Part shown: piece by piece, positions 42,071-51,355 of the stretch
How the letters are laid out: each line of letters begins with the position of its first letter
How positions within the stretch are numbered: position 1 is the stretch's first letter
Origin: an uncultured Clostridia bacterium
GTDB taxonomy: Bacteria; Bacillota; Clostridia; Christensenellales; Borkfalkiaceae
DNA length: 64,000 bases
Direction: 5' to 3'
Assembly: GCA_944367565.1 (NCBI GenBank)
Contig: CALVWR010000009.1
Span: 1 to 64,000, forward strand
Notes under the pieces: generated by a model
What the model was told of the DNA's origin: nothing
The model's input: only the letters and a program-made list of their open reading frames with translations
Database searches by the model: none
Translations under genes and position numbers: made by a program

Positions 42071-42823
42071 TCACGTTTTCGCCACGGGTACAAGCCACGC
42101 AGCCGGAAGTACTTTCGCCAGAAAACGGTAAAATTTATAAAACGCTTTGTTCGTATAAATAAATTTACCTTTTTTCGCCGCGCGCAGCGTTCCGGATACC
42201 ACTTTCTTCACATTGCAATACGGCAATCTTGCAAAAGTCTTGCTTTTTACGCCGCCCGTCTCGAGAAATTCCGTATTCATCGGCCCGGGACACACCACGC
42301 TCACCGAAATGCCCTTCGGCTTCACTTCGCAGCGAAGCGCGCGGGCGTAAGCGGTGACATACGCTTTCGTTGCGCTGTATACCGTCATATATGCGTTCGG
42401 CACAAACGAAGCGACAGACGACACAAAAAGAATACGCGATCCCCTTTTCATATACGGCAAAGCCAGCGCAGTCATCGCGCTCACCGCCTTCACGTTGACG
42501 TCGATGCTGTTGATCTGTTTTTCCACGGGAATTTTTTCAACCGCTCCCCAATATCCGAGCCCCGCATTGTTGATCAATACGGCGATCTCCGGATTCTCTG
42601 CCCGAAGCGCCGCGGCAAATTCATCGTAACTTGCGTCTTTTGCAAGATCCAGCGGAAAAATGCGTACCTTTGCCCCGCCGAGCCGTCCGGCGTATTCCTC
42701 GATTTTCTCCCTTCTTCTCGCAATCAGCCAATATTCTTCGATCTGCGGAAAATATTTTCCGCACTGCAGGGCAAACTCTCTACCGAGTCCGCTCGACGCA
42801 CCGCTGATAACCGCTACTTTCAT
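42071..42823 (-). CDS. short-chain dehydrogenase/reductase
   Basis: A 250-residue classical SDR. The cofactor motif GASSGLGRE (8-16) and an IARR end of strand two suggest NADP(H). NNAG (about 86-89), the catalytic serine in SSVASF, and YSATK (Tyr about 147, Lys about 151) are present. The C-terminus carries a basic, hydrophobic tail (KFYRFLAKVLPAAWLV), hinting at membrane contact. The substrate is unknown. It lies 13 bases after the first ABC exporter gene. Confidence 0.87.
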   Translation of the reverse strand: MKVAVISGASSGLGREFALQCGKYFPQIEEYWLIARRREKIEEYAGRLGGAKVRIFPLDLAKDASYDEFAAALRAENPEIAVLINNAGLGYWGAVEKIPVEKQINSIDVNVKAVSAMTALALPYMKRGSRILFVSSVASFVPNAYMTVYSATKAYVTAYARALRCEVKPKGISVSVVCPGPMNTEFLETGGVKSKTFARLPYCNVKKVVSGTLRAAKKGKFIYTNKAFYKFYRFLAKVLPAAWLVPVAKT

Positions 42824-42836
42824 CCTTTCTCCCCGC

Positions 42837-44717
42837 TCAGTTCAATCCTTGTTCCGCCTGTTTGAAGCTCATGTCGTTCAGGTTTTTCAGTTCAAAGAAT
42901 TTTCCCCTCTTTTCCATAAGCTCTTCATACGTTCCCATCTCCACACACTTTCCCGCTTCCATCACGACGATTCTGTCCGCGTCGCGGATCGTGGAAAGAC
43001 GGTGCGCCACGATAAACGTCGTCCGTCCCTTGATCATGCTCGAGATCGCTTTCTGTACATGATACTCCGATATATTGTCCAGCGCGCTCGTCGCTTCGTC
43101 CAGAATCAGAATCTTCGGATCGCGGATCAATGCCCTCGCAATCGTGATGCGCTGTTTCTGTCCGCCGCTGAGCTTGCCCCCGTGTTCACCGATAAACGTA
43201 TCCAGCCCGTTCGGAAGATCCTTCACGAATTCGTTCAGATTCGCCATCTCCGCCACTTGCTGCAGCTTCTCTTCCCCGATGTTTTCCATGCCGTAAGTGA
43301 TATTCTCGCGGATCGTTCCCGAAAAAAGTATGCTGTTCTGCGGCACGACGGATATGCAGTGACGATATTCCGTAAGCGAGATTTCCGTGATATCCCTGCC
43401 GTCTATGTATAAATGTCCCGACGTCGGCTGCAAAAATCCGATAATCATATTCATGATCGTCGATTTCCCGCTCCCCGACGCGCCTACCACCGCGATACAT
43501 TCCCCCGCTTTCACGTCCAGATTCAGATCGTCCACGACGTACTGCGTTCCGTTCGGATATCGATAATACACATGGTCGAATTTCACATTTCCTTCCACCG
43601 AATCCACATGTGCTTTCCCGCGGTCGTCCTCTACGTCCTTCGACATCATGATCTCCGAGATCGAGCTCACCGCCTCAAATCCCGTTGAGAACGTCGGCAA
43701 AACGTTGATGATGGTCTGCACCGAATTGTTGATCGACGCAAATAACGACTGATACAACACCACGTCCCCGGGCTTGATCATCCCGTTCAGCGCCAGAACC
43801 GCGCAGAACACAAGACACGCGCCGCTCATGATGTTTGCAATCACCCACGACGCCGAACCGAAATACGCGTTGCTCTTGTCCACGTCCAGCCCTCGCGTCG
43901 TCAGATACCGTATATTCTTTTCAAACTGCGCGATCTCCTCGTCTTCCAGCCCGTGCGCTTTCGTCACCGTCAGCATTTCCAGCATATTGCTCAGCTTCGC
44001 AGACACCGACTCGTTTTCCACGCGGTACATATGGTTCTTCTTCCGCAGCACCTTGCGGAATCCCTGCGCGATCAGGATATTTGCCGGTATGATTACGAGA
44101 AAGAACAACGTTACGACCCCGCTGTTATAGATCGCAATCCCGATCGATACAATCGCACTGATGATACTCGGAATCAGAATCTTGATGATGTTGGTGTTGA
44201 GCCCTTCCACGCTCTCGATGTCTTTGAGAAATTTACTCTGGATCTTACCCGTTTCGATTTCTTTGTGATATGTGATGGAAAGGTGTTGCAGCTTCCGTAC
44301 GACGGCACTCCTCAGCCCCGCGCCCGTACGCCGCAGCATTTTATCCGTGATCCGCGAATAGATCACGTGCGTCGGGATGTTCTGCAGCAGGATCACCGCC
44401 AGCACGATGGAGTTGATCATGATCTCCCGCACGGGATTCTCCGACCCCACCGTCACCGCATTGATGATGTTCGCCGTGATGATCGGCATGATCCAGATCG
44501 GCGAATTTTTGAGGATGTATAACAGCAGTCCGAAGATAAATCCGCCTGTGTTTTTTCTCAGAAGGCGCTTGTAAAAACGCATGCCTACGCCGGATTTTCT
44601 CTCTTTCTTTTTCAGTCCGGGTTTCGGCTTTTCCTCTTCGTCAAAAAGATATTCAAAATCCGGAATGACGTTGTCGCTCCGCTTGTATCTTTTCGCCTTC
44701 TCCGCACTCTTTTCCAT
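42837..44717 (-). CDS. ABC exporter, copy 1 (fused permease-ATPase)
   Basis: A 626-residue type IV half-transporter. A charged N-terminal tail (about 1-50) precedes six membrane segments (about 60-350) and the nucleotide-binding domain: Walker A VGASGSGKST, Q-loop SVVPQNS, signature LSGGQKQR, Walker B ILILDEATSALD and switch AHRLST. It should work as a dimer exporting a drug, lipid or peptide. The ATG at 44717 was chosen because the promoter lies upstream of it and would otherwise be inside the coding region. It is almost identical to copy 2 except for its last ten codons. Confidence 0.9.
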   Translation of the reverse strand: MEKSAEKAKRYKRSDNVIPDFEYLFDEEEKPKPGLKKKERKSGVGMRFYKRLLRKNTGGFIFGLLLYILKNSPIWIMPIITANIINAVTVGSENPVREIMINSIVLAVILLQNIPTHVIYSRITDKMLRRTGAGLRSAVVRKLQHLSITYHKEIETGKIQSKFLKDIESVEGLNTNIIKILIPSIISAIVSIGIAIYNSGVVTLFFLVIIPANILIAQGFRKVLRKKNHMYRVENESVSAKLSNMLEMLTVTKAHGLEDEEIAQFEKNIRYLTTRGLDVDKSNAYFGSASWVIANIMSGACLVFCAVLALNGMIKPGDVVLYQSLFASINNSVQTIINVLPTFSTGFEAVSSISEIMMSKDVEDDRGKAHVDSVEGNVKFDHVYYRYPNGTQYVVDDLNLDVKAGECIAVVGASGSGKSTIMNMIIGFLQPTSGHLYIDGRDITEISLTEYRHCISVVPQNSILFSGTIRENITYGMENIGEEKLQQVAEMANLNEFVKDLPNGLDTFIGEHGGKLSGGQKQRITIARALIRDPKILILDEATSALDNISEYHVQKAISSMIKGRTTFIVAHRLSTIRDADRIVVMEAGKCVEMGTYEELMEKRGKFFELKNLNDMSFKQAEQGLN

Positions 44718-44740
44718 ATTCTCCACGCTCCGACAAAACA

Positions 44741-44772
44741 GGAAAGGCTCTGTATTTCTACAAAGCCTTTCC
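44741..44772 (-). promoter_or_regulatory. leader hairpin of exporter copy 1
   Basis: A 14-bp stem GGAAAGGCT..TGTA closed by a GAAA-type tetraloop lies between the promoter and the Shine-Dalgarno site. It is followed on the RNA by CTGTTTTGTC. It may be an attenuator or a stability element. Confidence 0.55.
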
Positions 44773-44781
44773 GATACGTTT

Positions 44782-44810
44782 ACCTTATCATAAAAAAACA
44801 GGCTTGTCAA
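44782..44810 (-). promoter_or_regulatory. promoter of exporter copy 1
   Basis: TTGACA (44805-44810), 17-bp spacer, TAAGGT (44782-44787) on the minus strand. Confidence 0.75.
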
Positions 44811-44878
44811 GGTATTTTCAAAAATAAAAAAGAATTTCGAAAATATTTTCCGCGGTATAAACCGACGCCTGCCGTTCG

Positions 44879-46759
44879 TCAGTTCAGAGCCGCTTCCGCC
44901 TGTCTGTAGCTCATGTCGTTCAGGTTTTTCAGTTCAAAGAATTTTCCCCTCTTTTCCATAAGCTCTTCATACGTTCCCGTCTCCACACACTTTCCCGCTT
45001 CCATCACGACGATTCTGTCCGCGTCGCGGATCGTGGAAAGACGGTGCGCCACGATAAACGTCGTCCGTCCCTTGATCATGCTCGAGATCGCTTTCTGTAC
45101 ATGATACTCCGATATATTGTCCAGCGCGCTCGTCGCTTCGTCCAGAATCAGAATCTTCGGATCGCGGATCAATGCCCTCGCAATCGTGATGCGCTGTTTC
45201 TGTCCGCCGCTGAGCTTGCCCCCGTGTTCACCGATAAACGTATCCAGCCCGTTCGGAAGATCCTTCACGAATTCGTTCAGATTCGCCATCTCCGCCACTT
45301 GCTGCAGCTTCTCTTCCCCGATGTTTTCCATGCCGTAAGTGATATTCTCGCGGATCGTTCCCGAAAAAAGTATGCTGTTCTGCGGCACGACGGATATGCA
45401 GTGACGATATTCCGTAAGCGAGATTTCCGTGATATCCCTGCCGTCTATGTATAAATGTCCCGACGTCGGCTGCAAAAATCCGATAATCATATTCATGATC
45501 GTCGATTTCCCGCTCCCCGACGCGCCTACCACCGCGATACATTCCCCCGCTTTCACGTCCAGATTCAGATCGTCCACGACGTACTGCGTTCCGTTCGGAT
45601 ATCGATAATACACATGGTCGAATTTCACATTTCCTTCCACCGAATCCACATGTGCTTTCCCGCGGTCGTCCTCTACGTCCTTCGACATCATGATCTCCGA
45701 GATCGAGCTCACCGCCTCAAATCCCGTTGAGAACGTCGGCAAAACGTTGATGATGGTCTGCACCGAATTGTTGATCGACGCAAATAACGACTGATACAAC
45801 ACCACGTCCCCGGGCTTGATCATCCCGTTCAGCGCCAGAACCGCGCAGAACACAAGACACGCGCCGCTCATGATGTTTGCAATCACCCACGACGCCGAAC
45901 CGAAATACGCGTTGCTCTTGTCCACGTCCAGCCCTCGCGTCGTCAGATACCGTATATTCTTTTCAAACTGCGCGATCTCCTCGTCTTCCAGCCCGTGCGC
46001 TTTCGTCACCGTCAGCATTTCCAGCATATTGCTCAGCTTCGCAGACACCGACTCGTTTTCCACGCGGTACATATGGTTCTTCTTCCGCAGCACCTTGCGG
46101 AATCCCTGCGCGATCAGGATATTTGCCGGTATGATTACGAGAAAGAACAACGTTACGACCCCGCTGTTATAGATCGCAATCCCGATCGATACAATCGCAC
46201 TGATGATACTCGGAATCAGAATCTTGATGATGTTGGTGTTGAGCCCTTCCACGCTCTCGATGTCTTTGAGAAATTTACTCTGGATCTTACCCGTTTCGAT
46301 TTCTTTGTGATATGTGATGGAAAGGTGTTGCAGCTTCCGTACGACGGCACTCCTCAGCCCCGCGCCCGTACGCCGCAGCATTTTATCCGTGATCCGCGAA
46401 TAGATCACGTGCGTCGGGATGTTCTGCAGCAGGATCACCGCCAGCACGATGGAGTTGATCATGATCTCCCGCACGGGATTCTCCGACCCCACCGTCACCG
46501 CATTGATGATGTTCGCCGTGATGATCGGCATGATCCAGATCGGCGAATTTTTGAGGATGTATAACAGCAGTCCGAAGATAAATCCGCCTGTGTTTTTTCT
46601 CAGAAGGCGCTTGTAAAAACGCATGCCTACGCCGGATTTTCTCTCTTTCTTTTTCAGTCCGGGTTTCGGCTTTTCCTCTTCGTCAAAAAGATATTCAAAA
46701 TCCGGAATGACGTTGTCGCTCCGCTTGTATCTTTTCGCCTTCTCCGCACTCTTTTCCAT
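44879..46759 (-). CDS. ABC exporter, copy 2 (fused permease-ATPase)
   Basis: A 626-residue half-transporter with the same domains and motifs as copy 1: the membrane domain, then VGASGSGKST, LSGGQKQR and ILILDEATSALD. The products differ at one position in the ATPase domain (Thr here, Met in copy 1, in the segment CVETGTYEEL) and in the last residues (SYRQAEAALN against SFKQAEQGLN). The ATG at 46759 sits after a duplicated promoter and leader hairpin, so each copy is transcribed from its own promoter. Confidence 0.9.
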   Translation of the reverse strand: MEKSAEKAKRYKRSDNVIPDFEYLFDEEEKPKPGLKKKERKSGVGMRFYKRLLRKNTGGFIFGLLLYILKNSPIWIMPIITANIINAVTVGSENPVREIMINSIVLAVILLQNIPTHVIYSRITDKMLRRTGAGLRSAVVRKLQHLSITYHKEIETGKIQSKFLKDIESVEGLNTNIIKILIPSIISAIVSIGIAIYNSGVVTLFFLVIIPANILIAQGFRKVLRKKNHMYRVENESVSAKLSNMLEMLTVTKAHGLEDEEIAQFEKNIRYLTTRGLDVDKSNAYFGSASWVIANIMSGACLVFCAVLALNGMIKPGDVVLYQSLFASINNSVQTIINVLPTFSTGFEAVSSISEIMMSKDVEDDRGKAHVDSVEGNVKFDHVYYRYPNGTQYVVDDLNLDVKAGECIAVVGASGSGKSTIMNMIIGFLQPTSGHLYIDGRDITEISLTEYRHCISVVPQNSILFSGTIRENITYGMENIGEEKLQQVAEMANLNEFVKDLPNGLDTFIGEHGGKLSGGQKQRITIARALIRDPKILILDEATSALDNISEYHVQKAISSMIKGRTTFIVAHRLSTIRDADRIVVMEAGKCVETGTYEELMEKRGKFFELKNLNDMSYRQAEAALN

Positions 46760-46860
46760 ATTCTCCACGCTCCGACAAAACAGGAAAGGCTCTGTATTTC
46801 TACAAAGCCTTTCCGATACGTTTACCTTATCATAAAAAAACAGGCTTGTCAAGGTATTTT
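44908..46860. repeat. 1.95-kb direct repeat, copy 2
   Basis: Partner of 42866-44818; identity begins inside the last ten codons of the exporter and ends just upstream of the promoter. Confidence 0.9.
46783..46852 (-). promoter_or_regulatory. promoter and leader hairpin of exporter copy 2
   Basis: TTGACA (46847-46852), TAAGGT (46824-46829) and the 14-bp leader hairpin (46783-46814), base for base as in copy 1. Confidence 0.75.
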
Positions 46861-47061
46861 TCAAACAACAAGAAAAAATCGATATTCTTTTTTTCTTCTG
46901 CCGAAAAAATGCCGGTCTGTCCGTTCTGCTTTTTTTTTGCATTTTATGCGAAAACTTCAACCGATTACCCGTTTTCCGCTCCGATCTTTTTTGTTATTCC
47001 GAGACAATCCCTCCGCACGCTTCCTCCGCCGAATAAAAAAACGTTTGACGTTTCAAAAATC
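46861..47061. other. intergenic stretch, nothing recognised
   Basis: About 200 bases between the duplicated exporter promoter and a terminator. It is T-rich with no ribosome binding site, no convincing frame and no clear repeats; the only dyad is AAACGT..ACGTTT near 47040. Confidence 0.5.
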
Positions 47062-47090
47062 AAAAAGGCTCCTAAAAGGGAGCCTTTTTT
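47062..47090. terminator. bidirectional terminator
   Basis: AAAAAGGCTCC (47062-47072) and GGAGCCTTTTT (47079-47089) around a six-base loop; it ends the small membrane protein gene. Confidence 0.85.
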
Positions 47091-47104
47091 GTCTTCTTTC
47101 CTTC

Positions 47105-47326
47105 TTACAACGGACAGATACGCAGAATATGCCCGCTGAGAATCATCAAAATAAGATCGATAATCCAGATGATATTCCATCCGAGAACGATCCGCAAAAT
47201 CCCCGCGAGAATCTTCCCTTCGGAAAAACGCGTCAAAATGCCGCAAATCAATGAAGTAACGGGAATAATCGCCAAAATTATACTGACGATTCTGCCCAGT
47301 CCGAAATAATCTCCTTTTCTGCTCAT
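47105..47326 (-). CDS. small two-helix membrane protein
   Basis: A 73-residue protein with two hydrophobic segments (about 11-32 and 42-66) and a short polar loop RFSEGK. AAGGAG precedes the ATG, and it has its own perfect promoter and terminator, so it is a real monocistronic gene. It resembles small unnamed membrane proteins of Clostridia with a GRI..I.LAIIP core. Function unknown. Confidence 0.75.
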   Translation of the reverse strand: MSRKGDYFGLGRIVSIILAIIPVTSLICGILTRFSEGKILAGILRIVLGWNIIWIIDLILMILSGHILRICPL

Positions 47327-47386
47327 AAAAAACTCCTTATCCCGATGATTCTTTTTTTTCGCTTTGCGAAAACTCAGGTTATTTTT

Positions 47387-47415
47387 ATTATACTATGCAA
47401 AAATTCTCTTGTCAA
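47387..47415 (-). promoter_or_regulatory. consensus promoter of the small membrane protein gene
   Basis: TTGACA (47410-47415), 17-bp spacer, TATAAT (47387-47392) on the minus strand, all consensus. Confidence 0.88.
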
Positions 47416-47519
47416 TACGCAAATCAAAAAACAACACGGTTTCCGGAATTTTTCATCTGCCGGATGTCCAAACAAGCCTTTTATCAGGCAAGCTGCAGAA
47501 CGGCGCCGGATGCTCTTTG

Positions 47520-48698
47520 TCAGATCCTCGCAACGCCCGTCTTTCTCGCCGCTTCCGCAACCGCTTTGGAAACGGCTGCCGCAACGCGGTTATCAAACGG
47601 CGCGGGAATCACATAATCGGGACGAAGTTCTTCGTCGGAAATCAAGGACGCGATCGCATACGCCGCCGCAATATTCATTTCTTCGTTGATGTCCGTCGCA
47701 CGCACATCCAACGCTCCGCGGAAAATCCCCGGGAACGCAAGGACGTTGTTGATCTGATTGGGGAAATCGCTTCTTCCCGTTCCGACGACAGCCGCACCCG
47801 CTTTCAGCGCGAGATCCGGCATAATTTCCGGCACGGGATTCGCCATCGGCATGACGACGGGATCTTGATTCATCGACTTCACCATCTCTTCCGTAACGAC
47901 GCCGGGAGAACTTACCCCCACGAAAATGTCCACGCCCTTCATGGCGTCGGCAAGCGTTCCTCTTCTCTTTTCCTTATTGGTGAATGCGGCGATCTCCTGC
48001 TTTGCGGGCGTCATTCCCTCGTTTCCTTCGCAGATGATGCCTTTTCTGTCGCACATGAAGATATCCTTCACGCCCATTTTCTTAAAGAGCTTTGCGATCG
48101 CAACGCCCGCGGCGCCGGCGCCGCTGAATGCGACCTTCACGTCTTCAAATTTTTTGCCTACGTATTTGAGCGCGTTGATGCACGCCGCGATACATACGAT
48201 CGCCGTACCGTGCTGATCGTCGTGGAAAATGGGAATATCCACTTCGGGATCTTCTTTCAGACGCTTTTCGATTTCAAAGCACCTCGGCGCGGAAATGTCT
48301 TCCAGATTCACGCCGCCGAAACTCCCGGCAAGAAGTTTTACCGTTCTCACGATTTCGTCCACATCTTTGCTTCGGATGCAAAGCGGAATCGCGTCCACGT
48401 TTCCGAACGTCTTGAACAGCACGCTTTTTCCTTCCATAACCGGCATCCCCGCTTCCGGTCCGATGTCGCCGAGTCCGAGGACCGCGGTCCCGTCGGTGAT
48501 GACGGCTACCGTATTCCATCTTCTCGTAAGTTCAAACGACTTATTATAATCTTTCTGTATTTCAAGACAAGGCTGCGCTACACCGGGCGTATAGGCAAGG
48601 GATAAATCCTGTTTGTCTTTTACCGGCACTCTGGAAATCATTTCGATTTTCCCTTTCCATTCCGCGTGGAGTCTCAACGACTCTTTTGCATAATCCAT
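47520..48698 (-). CDS. malic enzyme (oxaloacetate-decarboxylating malate dehydrogenase)
   Basis: A 392-residue enzyme of the short bacterial malic enzyme type, converting malate to pyruvate and CO2 with reduction of NAD(P). LAYTPGVAQPC (about 34-44) has the catalytic Tyr, GSFGGVNLEDI and FHDDQHGTA supply the metal ligands, and FSGAGAAGVAIA (about 190-201) is the nucleotide fold. There is no phosphotransacetylase extension. GGAGG precedes the ATG at 48698; a TTG six codons earlier overlaps that site. Its promoter contains a perfect palindrome. Confidence 0.94.
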   Translation of the reverse strand: MDYAKESLRLHAEWKGKIEMISRVPVKDKQDLSLAYTPGVAQPCLEIQKDYNKSFELTRRWNTVAVITDGTAVLGLGDIGPEAGMPVMEGKSVLFKTFGNVDAIPLCIRSKDVDEIVRTVKLLAGSFGGVNLEDISAPRCFEIEKRLKEDPEVDIPIFHDDQHGTAIVCIAACINALKYVGKKFEDVKVAFSGAGAAGVAIAKLFKKMGVKDIFMCDRKGIICEGNEGMTPAKQEIAAFTNKEKRRGTLADAMKGVDIFVGVSSPGVVTEEMVKSMNQDPVVMPMANPVPEIMPDLALKAGAAVVGTGRSDFPNQINNVLAFPGIFRGALDVRATDINEEMNIAAAYAIASLISDEELRPDYVIPAPFDNRVAAAVSKAVAEAARKTGVARI

Positions 48699-48745
48699 AT
48701 ATATTGTGTCCTCCAAAAAATTTCCGTAATTTTACGTTCCCATTC

Positions 48746-48774
48746 ATTTTACAATAATTGTAACGTTCTGTCAA
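48746..48774 (-). promoter_or_regulatory. malic enzyme promoter with palindromic operator
   Basis: TTGACA (48769-48774), 17 bp, TAAAAT (48746-48751) on the minus strand. The spacer contains TTACAAT-A-ATTGTAA (48749-48763), a perfect 7-bp dyad touching the -10, placed to block RNA polymerase. Confidence 0.75.
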
Positions 48775-48790
48775 TCAACTTGACGTTTTT

Positions 48791-50125
48791 TTAAGCGTCT
48801 TTACGGAAAAATTCATCATAAATCGACTCGATGCATTTTTCATAATCGCCGTTCGCAACGCCGACAATGATGTTGAGTTCGCTCGATCCCTGGTCGATCA
48901 TCTGAATATTGATGTTGTTTTTCGCAAGCGCGGTGAACAGCCTCGCCGCCGTTCCCGACTTCCTCGCCATCCCGTGTCCGACGGTCGCCACGAGCGAAAC
49001 GTTTTCCGTCACATGGACATAATCGGGCGAAACGCTTTCGCGGATCTCGTTGACGAGATCGTTCAGCACGCCGTCTTTGAGCAGTTTCGATTCGATCACC
49101 AGCGACAACGTATCGATCCCGCTCGGCACGTGTTCGATGCAGATTCCGTGATGCTCCACCACGGAAAGAATCTTACGGATAAACCCGACTTCCGCATTCA
49201 TCATCGATTTTTCCACGAATATGACCGTAAAGTCCTTTTTCCCGGCGATCCCCGTGATCAGGCTCCCGTCCGTATGACAGTATTTTTCGCTCGGCACGAT
49301 CATTGTCCCCGGCGCGTCCGGTTCAAAGGTGTTGCGGATATTGATGGAGATTCTCTTCTTCATGACCGGGAAAATCGCCTCCGCATGCAGAACCGACGCT
49401 CCCATATAGGAAAGCTCTCGCAGTTCCTTATACGTAAGGCTCCGGATGATCTTTGCGTCCGGAACGATCCGGGGATCGCAAACCATGAATCCCGAAACAT
49501 CCGTCCAGTTCTCGTAGAGCGACGCATCCACGCCGCCGGCAATCACCGAACCCGTGATGTCGCTTCCGCCGCGGCTGAACGTTTTGATGTTCCCGTAAGA
49601 ATCCTTGCCGTAAAATCCGGGAATCACGGCATACTCCGCCTTTGAAAGCCTCGCCTTGATCTTATCTTCCGTATACGGCTGATTCATATTTCCCTGACTG
49701 TCAAAACGAATCAGTTCCGTTGCGTCGATAAACGGAAATCCGAGCTTTTCCGCCATCAGCCGCGCGCTGAGATATTCCCCTCTCGACGCCGCAAAATCCG
49801 GCGAATCCGCGTGCGCGCAGATTCCCGCTTCCGTTTCGTCCAGAATCGCCCCGATATCGCATTTCAGTCCCAGCTCCGCCGCAATCTGTGAAAACCGCTC
49901 CCGGATTACGGCAAAATGTCTTCCGCATTTTCCCGTCTGCTCCGCTTCCTGCTGACACGCATACAGCATATCCGTGATCTTCACGTCTTCTTTAAATCGC
50001 TTGCCCGGCGCCGATACCACGACGTACCTTCTGTCCGCATCCGCTCTGATGATGCTTTCCACCTGCAAAATCGCCTTGGCGTCCGCCATCGACGTACCGC
50101 CGAATTTACATACCTTGATTCCCAT
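48791..50125 (-). CDS. lysC: aspartate kinase
   Basis: A 444-residue aspartokinase that makes aspartyl phosphate for lysine, threonine and methionine synthesis. It starts with the KFGGTSMADA signature, has FSRGGSDITGS in the nucleotide site, and two C-terminal ACT domains (about 300-370 and 375-440) for feedback control. A single-polypeptide monofunctional form. It is the last gene of the run from comEC. A single ACT-domain inhibitor cannot be read from sequence. Confidence 0.95.
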   Translation of the reverse strand: MGIKVCKFGGTSMADAKAILQVESIIRADADRRYVVVSAPGKRFKEDVKITDMLYACQQEAEQTGKCGRHFAVIRERFSQIAAELGLKCDIGAILDETEAGICAHADSPDFAASRGEYLSARLMAEKLGFPFIDATELIRFDSQGNMNQPYTEDKIKARLSKAEYAVIPGFYGKDSYGNIKTFSRGGSDITGSVIAGGVDASLYENWTDVSGFMVCDPRIVPDAKIIRSLTYKELRELSYMGASVLHAEAIFPVMKKRISINIRNTFEPDAPGTMIVPSEKYCHTDGSLITGIAGKKDFTVIFVEKSMMNAEVGFIRKILSVVEHHGICIEHVPSGIDTLSLVIESKLLKDGVLNDLVNEIRESVSPDYVHVTENVSLVATVGHGMARKSGTAARLFTALAKNNINIQMIDQGSSELNIIVGVANGDYEKCIESIYDEFFRKDA

Positions 50126-50137
50126 TTTTCTTCTCCG

Positions 50138-51355
50138 TTACCGTATGAGTTTTCCTTCCAGATAATATCTCTTTTCCACGCCTTCTCCCATTGAAAAGGT
50201 CTTCTTCGGCAGTGCGCCGTGCTTTGAAACGTATGCAAACAATTCGCTTTTTTCCATCGGCTTGAAGCAAATCCCCGACGACGTTTTATCCTTTCCGACC
50301 AGCGCGCGCAGGTTTTCCGTTCCGTGTACGTAATCGACTTTTCCGCCGTGTTTTTTCAGATAGTCTTCTATGTATCGATCCACCGCCGCAATGCTTGCGG
50401 GAAGAGAATCTTTTCCTTCGTGCACGCCGCCGTCCGCAAGAAAAAACGATGCGTTTTCAAGCTGTAAAAGCCCCTTTTCAAACGCTGTTTTGTCCACGCC
50501 GCTCACAAACCTGTGTATCGGCTCGAAATGAATCCCTTCGTCATAAACGTTGACGATCTCCGCCAGACAGTACCGTGCCGGATGCGTTGCGCGTTCTTTT
50601 TCGCTAAGCGAACCTTTGATCCGGTTCCAGTGTTCCTTCGCCGTGGCGAGAGAATGATTCCCGTCCCCCGCCGCAAACAAAAACGGCGCGCTGTCGCCGT
50701 ACTTTTTCAAAGAACGCTCCGCGTCGGCAAACGCCGCAAAACGCGACAAAATCTCTTCACAGTCGGATATGAAATATCCTTCCGTATGTCCGCCGCCCAT
50801 GTTCAGTTCAAAATCATAGATCTTTTCGTATCTGTTCCGATTTTCATACAGCGCTTCGTTCACCGAACGCGTTTCGTCATCGTACAGAAGCATGATGTGC
50901 GGAAACTCCGCCGGCGCATCCCTCCGGATCTCCAGCCTGGGCGGAATCCGTTCGGCGATCGTTCCTTCCGTCGCGCGGATCAGCGCACGGCTGCCCGCCG
51001 CATATTCGTACTCCTCCAGATCGACCGCGCCGATCAGACCGATACGGCGCGGACAATACGGCGTTTTCCGTACCGTTAAAATCAGCCCCGGCGCCGTTTT
51101 TTCCAATACGCCCGTCGCGATATACTCTTTCATCTTTTCCACGGTGACCGGCGCAAGTTTTTCTCTCTGATCGAGATAAATTTCCGGTAACACCACGTGC
51201 AACGCGGACGCCTTATCCCCGACATAGGCGGCAAGTTCTTTCCAATATTCCTCTTCCGACGTGAACTGATCGCACGCGACAACCGCCCACGCACTCAGAT
51301 CGACCCCTTTCGCGGGGAGAAGAAACTCCGCCGCGTGCAATGCGCTTTTTCCCAT
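50138..51355 (-). CDS. DUF1015 family protein
   Basis: A 405-residue protein of the DUF1015 family (HTH-like SpoOJ/ParA-associated in some annotations, but unproven). Conserved motifs are VACDQFTSEEEYW, LRIGLIGAVDLEEY-like strands, and the DGNHSLATAKEHW motif (about 234-246). Its function is unknown; a serine-kinase-like role has been proposed for some relatives. It lies 12 bases before lysC and one base overlaps the 34-residue gene upstream. Confidence 0.85.
   Translation of the reverse strand: MGKSALHAAEFLLPAKGVDLSAWAVVACDQFTSEEEYWKELAAYVGDKASALHVVLPEIYLDQREKLAPVTVEKMKEYIATGVLEKTAPGLILTVRKTPYCPRRIGLIGAVDLEEYEYAAGSRALIRATEGTIAERIPPRLEIRRDAPAEFPHIMLLYDDETRSVNEALYENRNRYEKIYDFELNMGGGHTEGYFISDCEEILSRFAAFADAERSLKKYGDSAPFLFAAGDGNHSLATAKEHWNRIKGSLSEKERATHPARYCLAEIVNVYDEGIHFEPIHRFVSGVDKTAFEKGLLQLENASFFLADGGVHEGKDSLPASIAAVDRYIEDYLKKHGGKVDYVHGTENLRALVGKDKTSSGICFKPMEKSELFAYVSKHGALPKKTFSMGEGVEKRYYLEGKLIR

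Larger units (their letters stand above)
42866..44818. repeat. 1.95-kb direct repeat, copy 1
   Basis: Matches 44908-46860 at a constant offset of 2042 bases. I found one difference, A at 42937 against G at 44979 (Met to Thr in the exporter). The repeat includes the promoter and leader hairpin and stops within a few bases beyond the -35. Confidence 0.9.

Noticed and set aside
42866-46860. The two exporter copies as a heterodimeric ABC transporter
   Set aside because: Heterodimer subunits normally differ widely; these are almost identical and have separate identical promoters.
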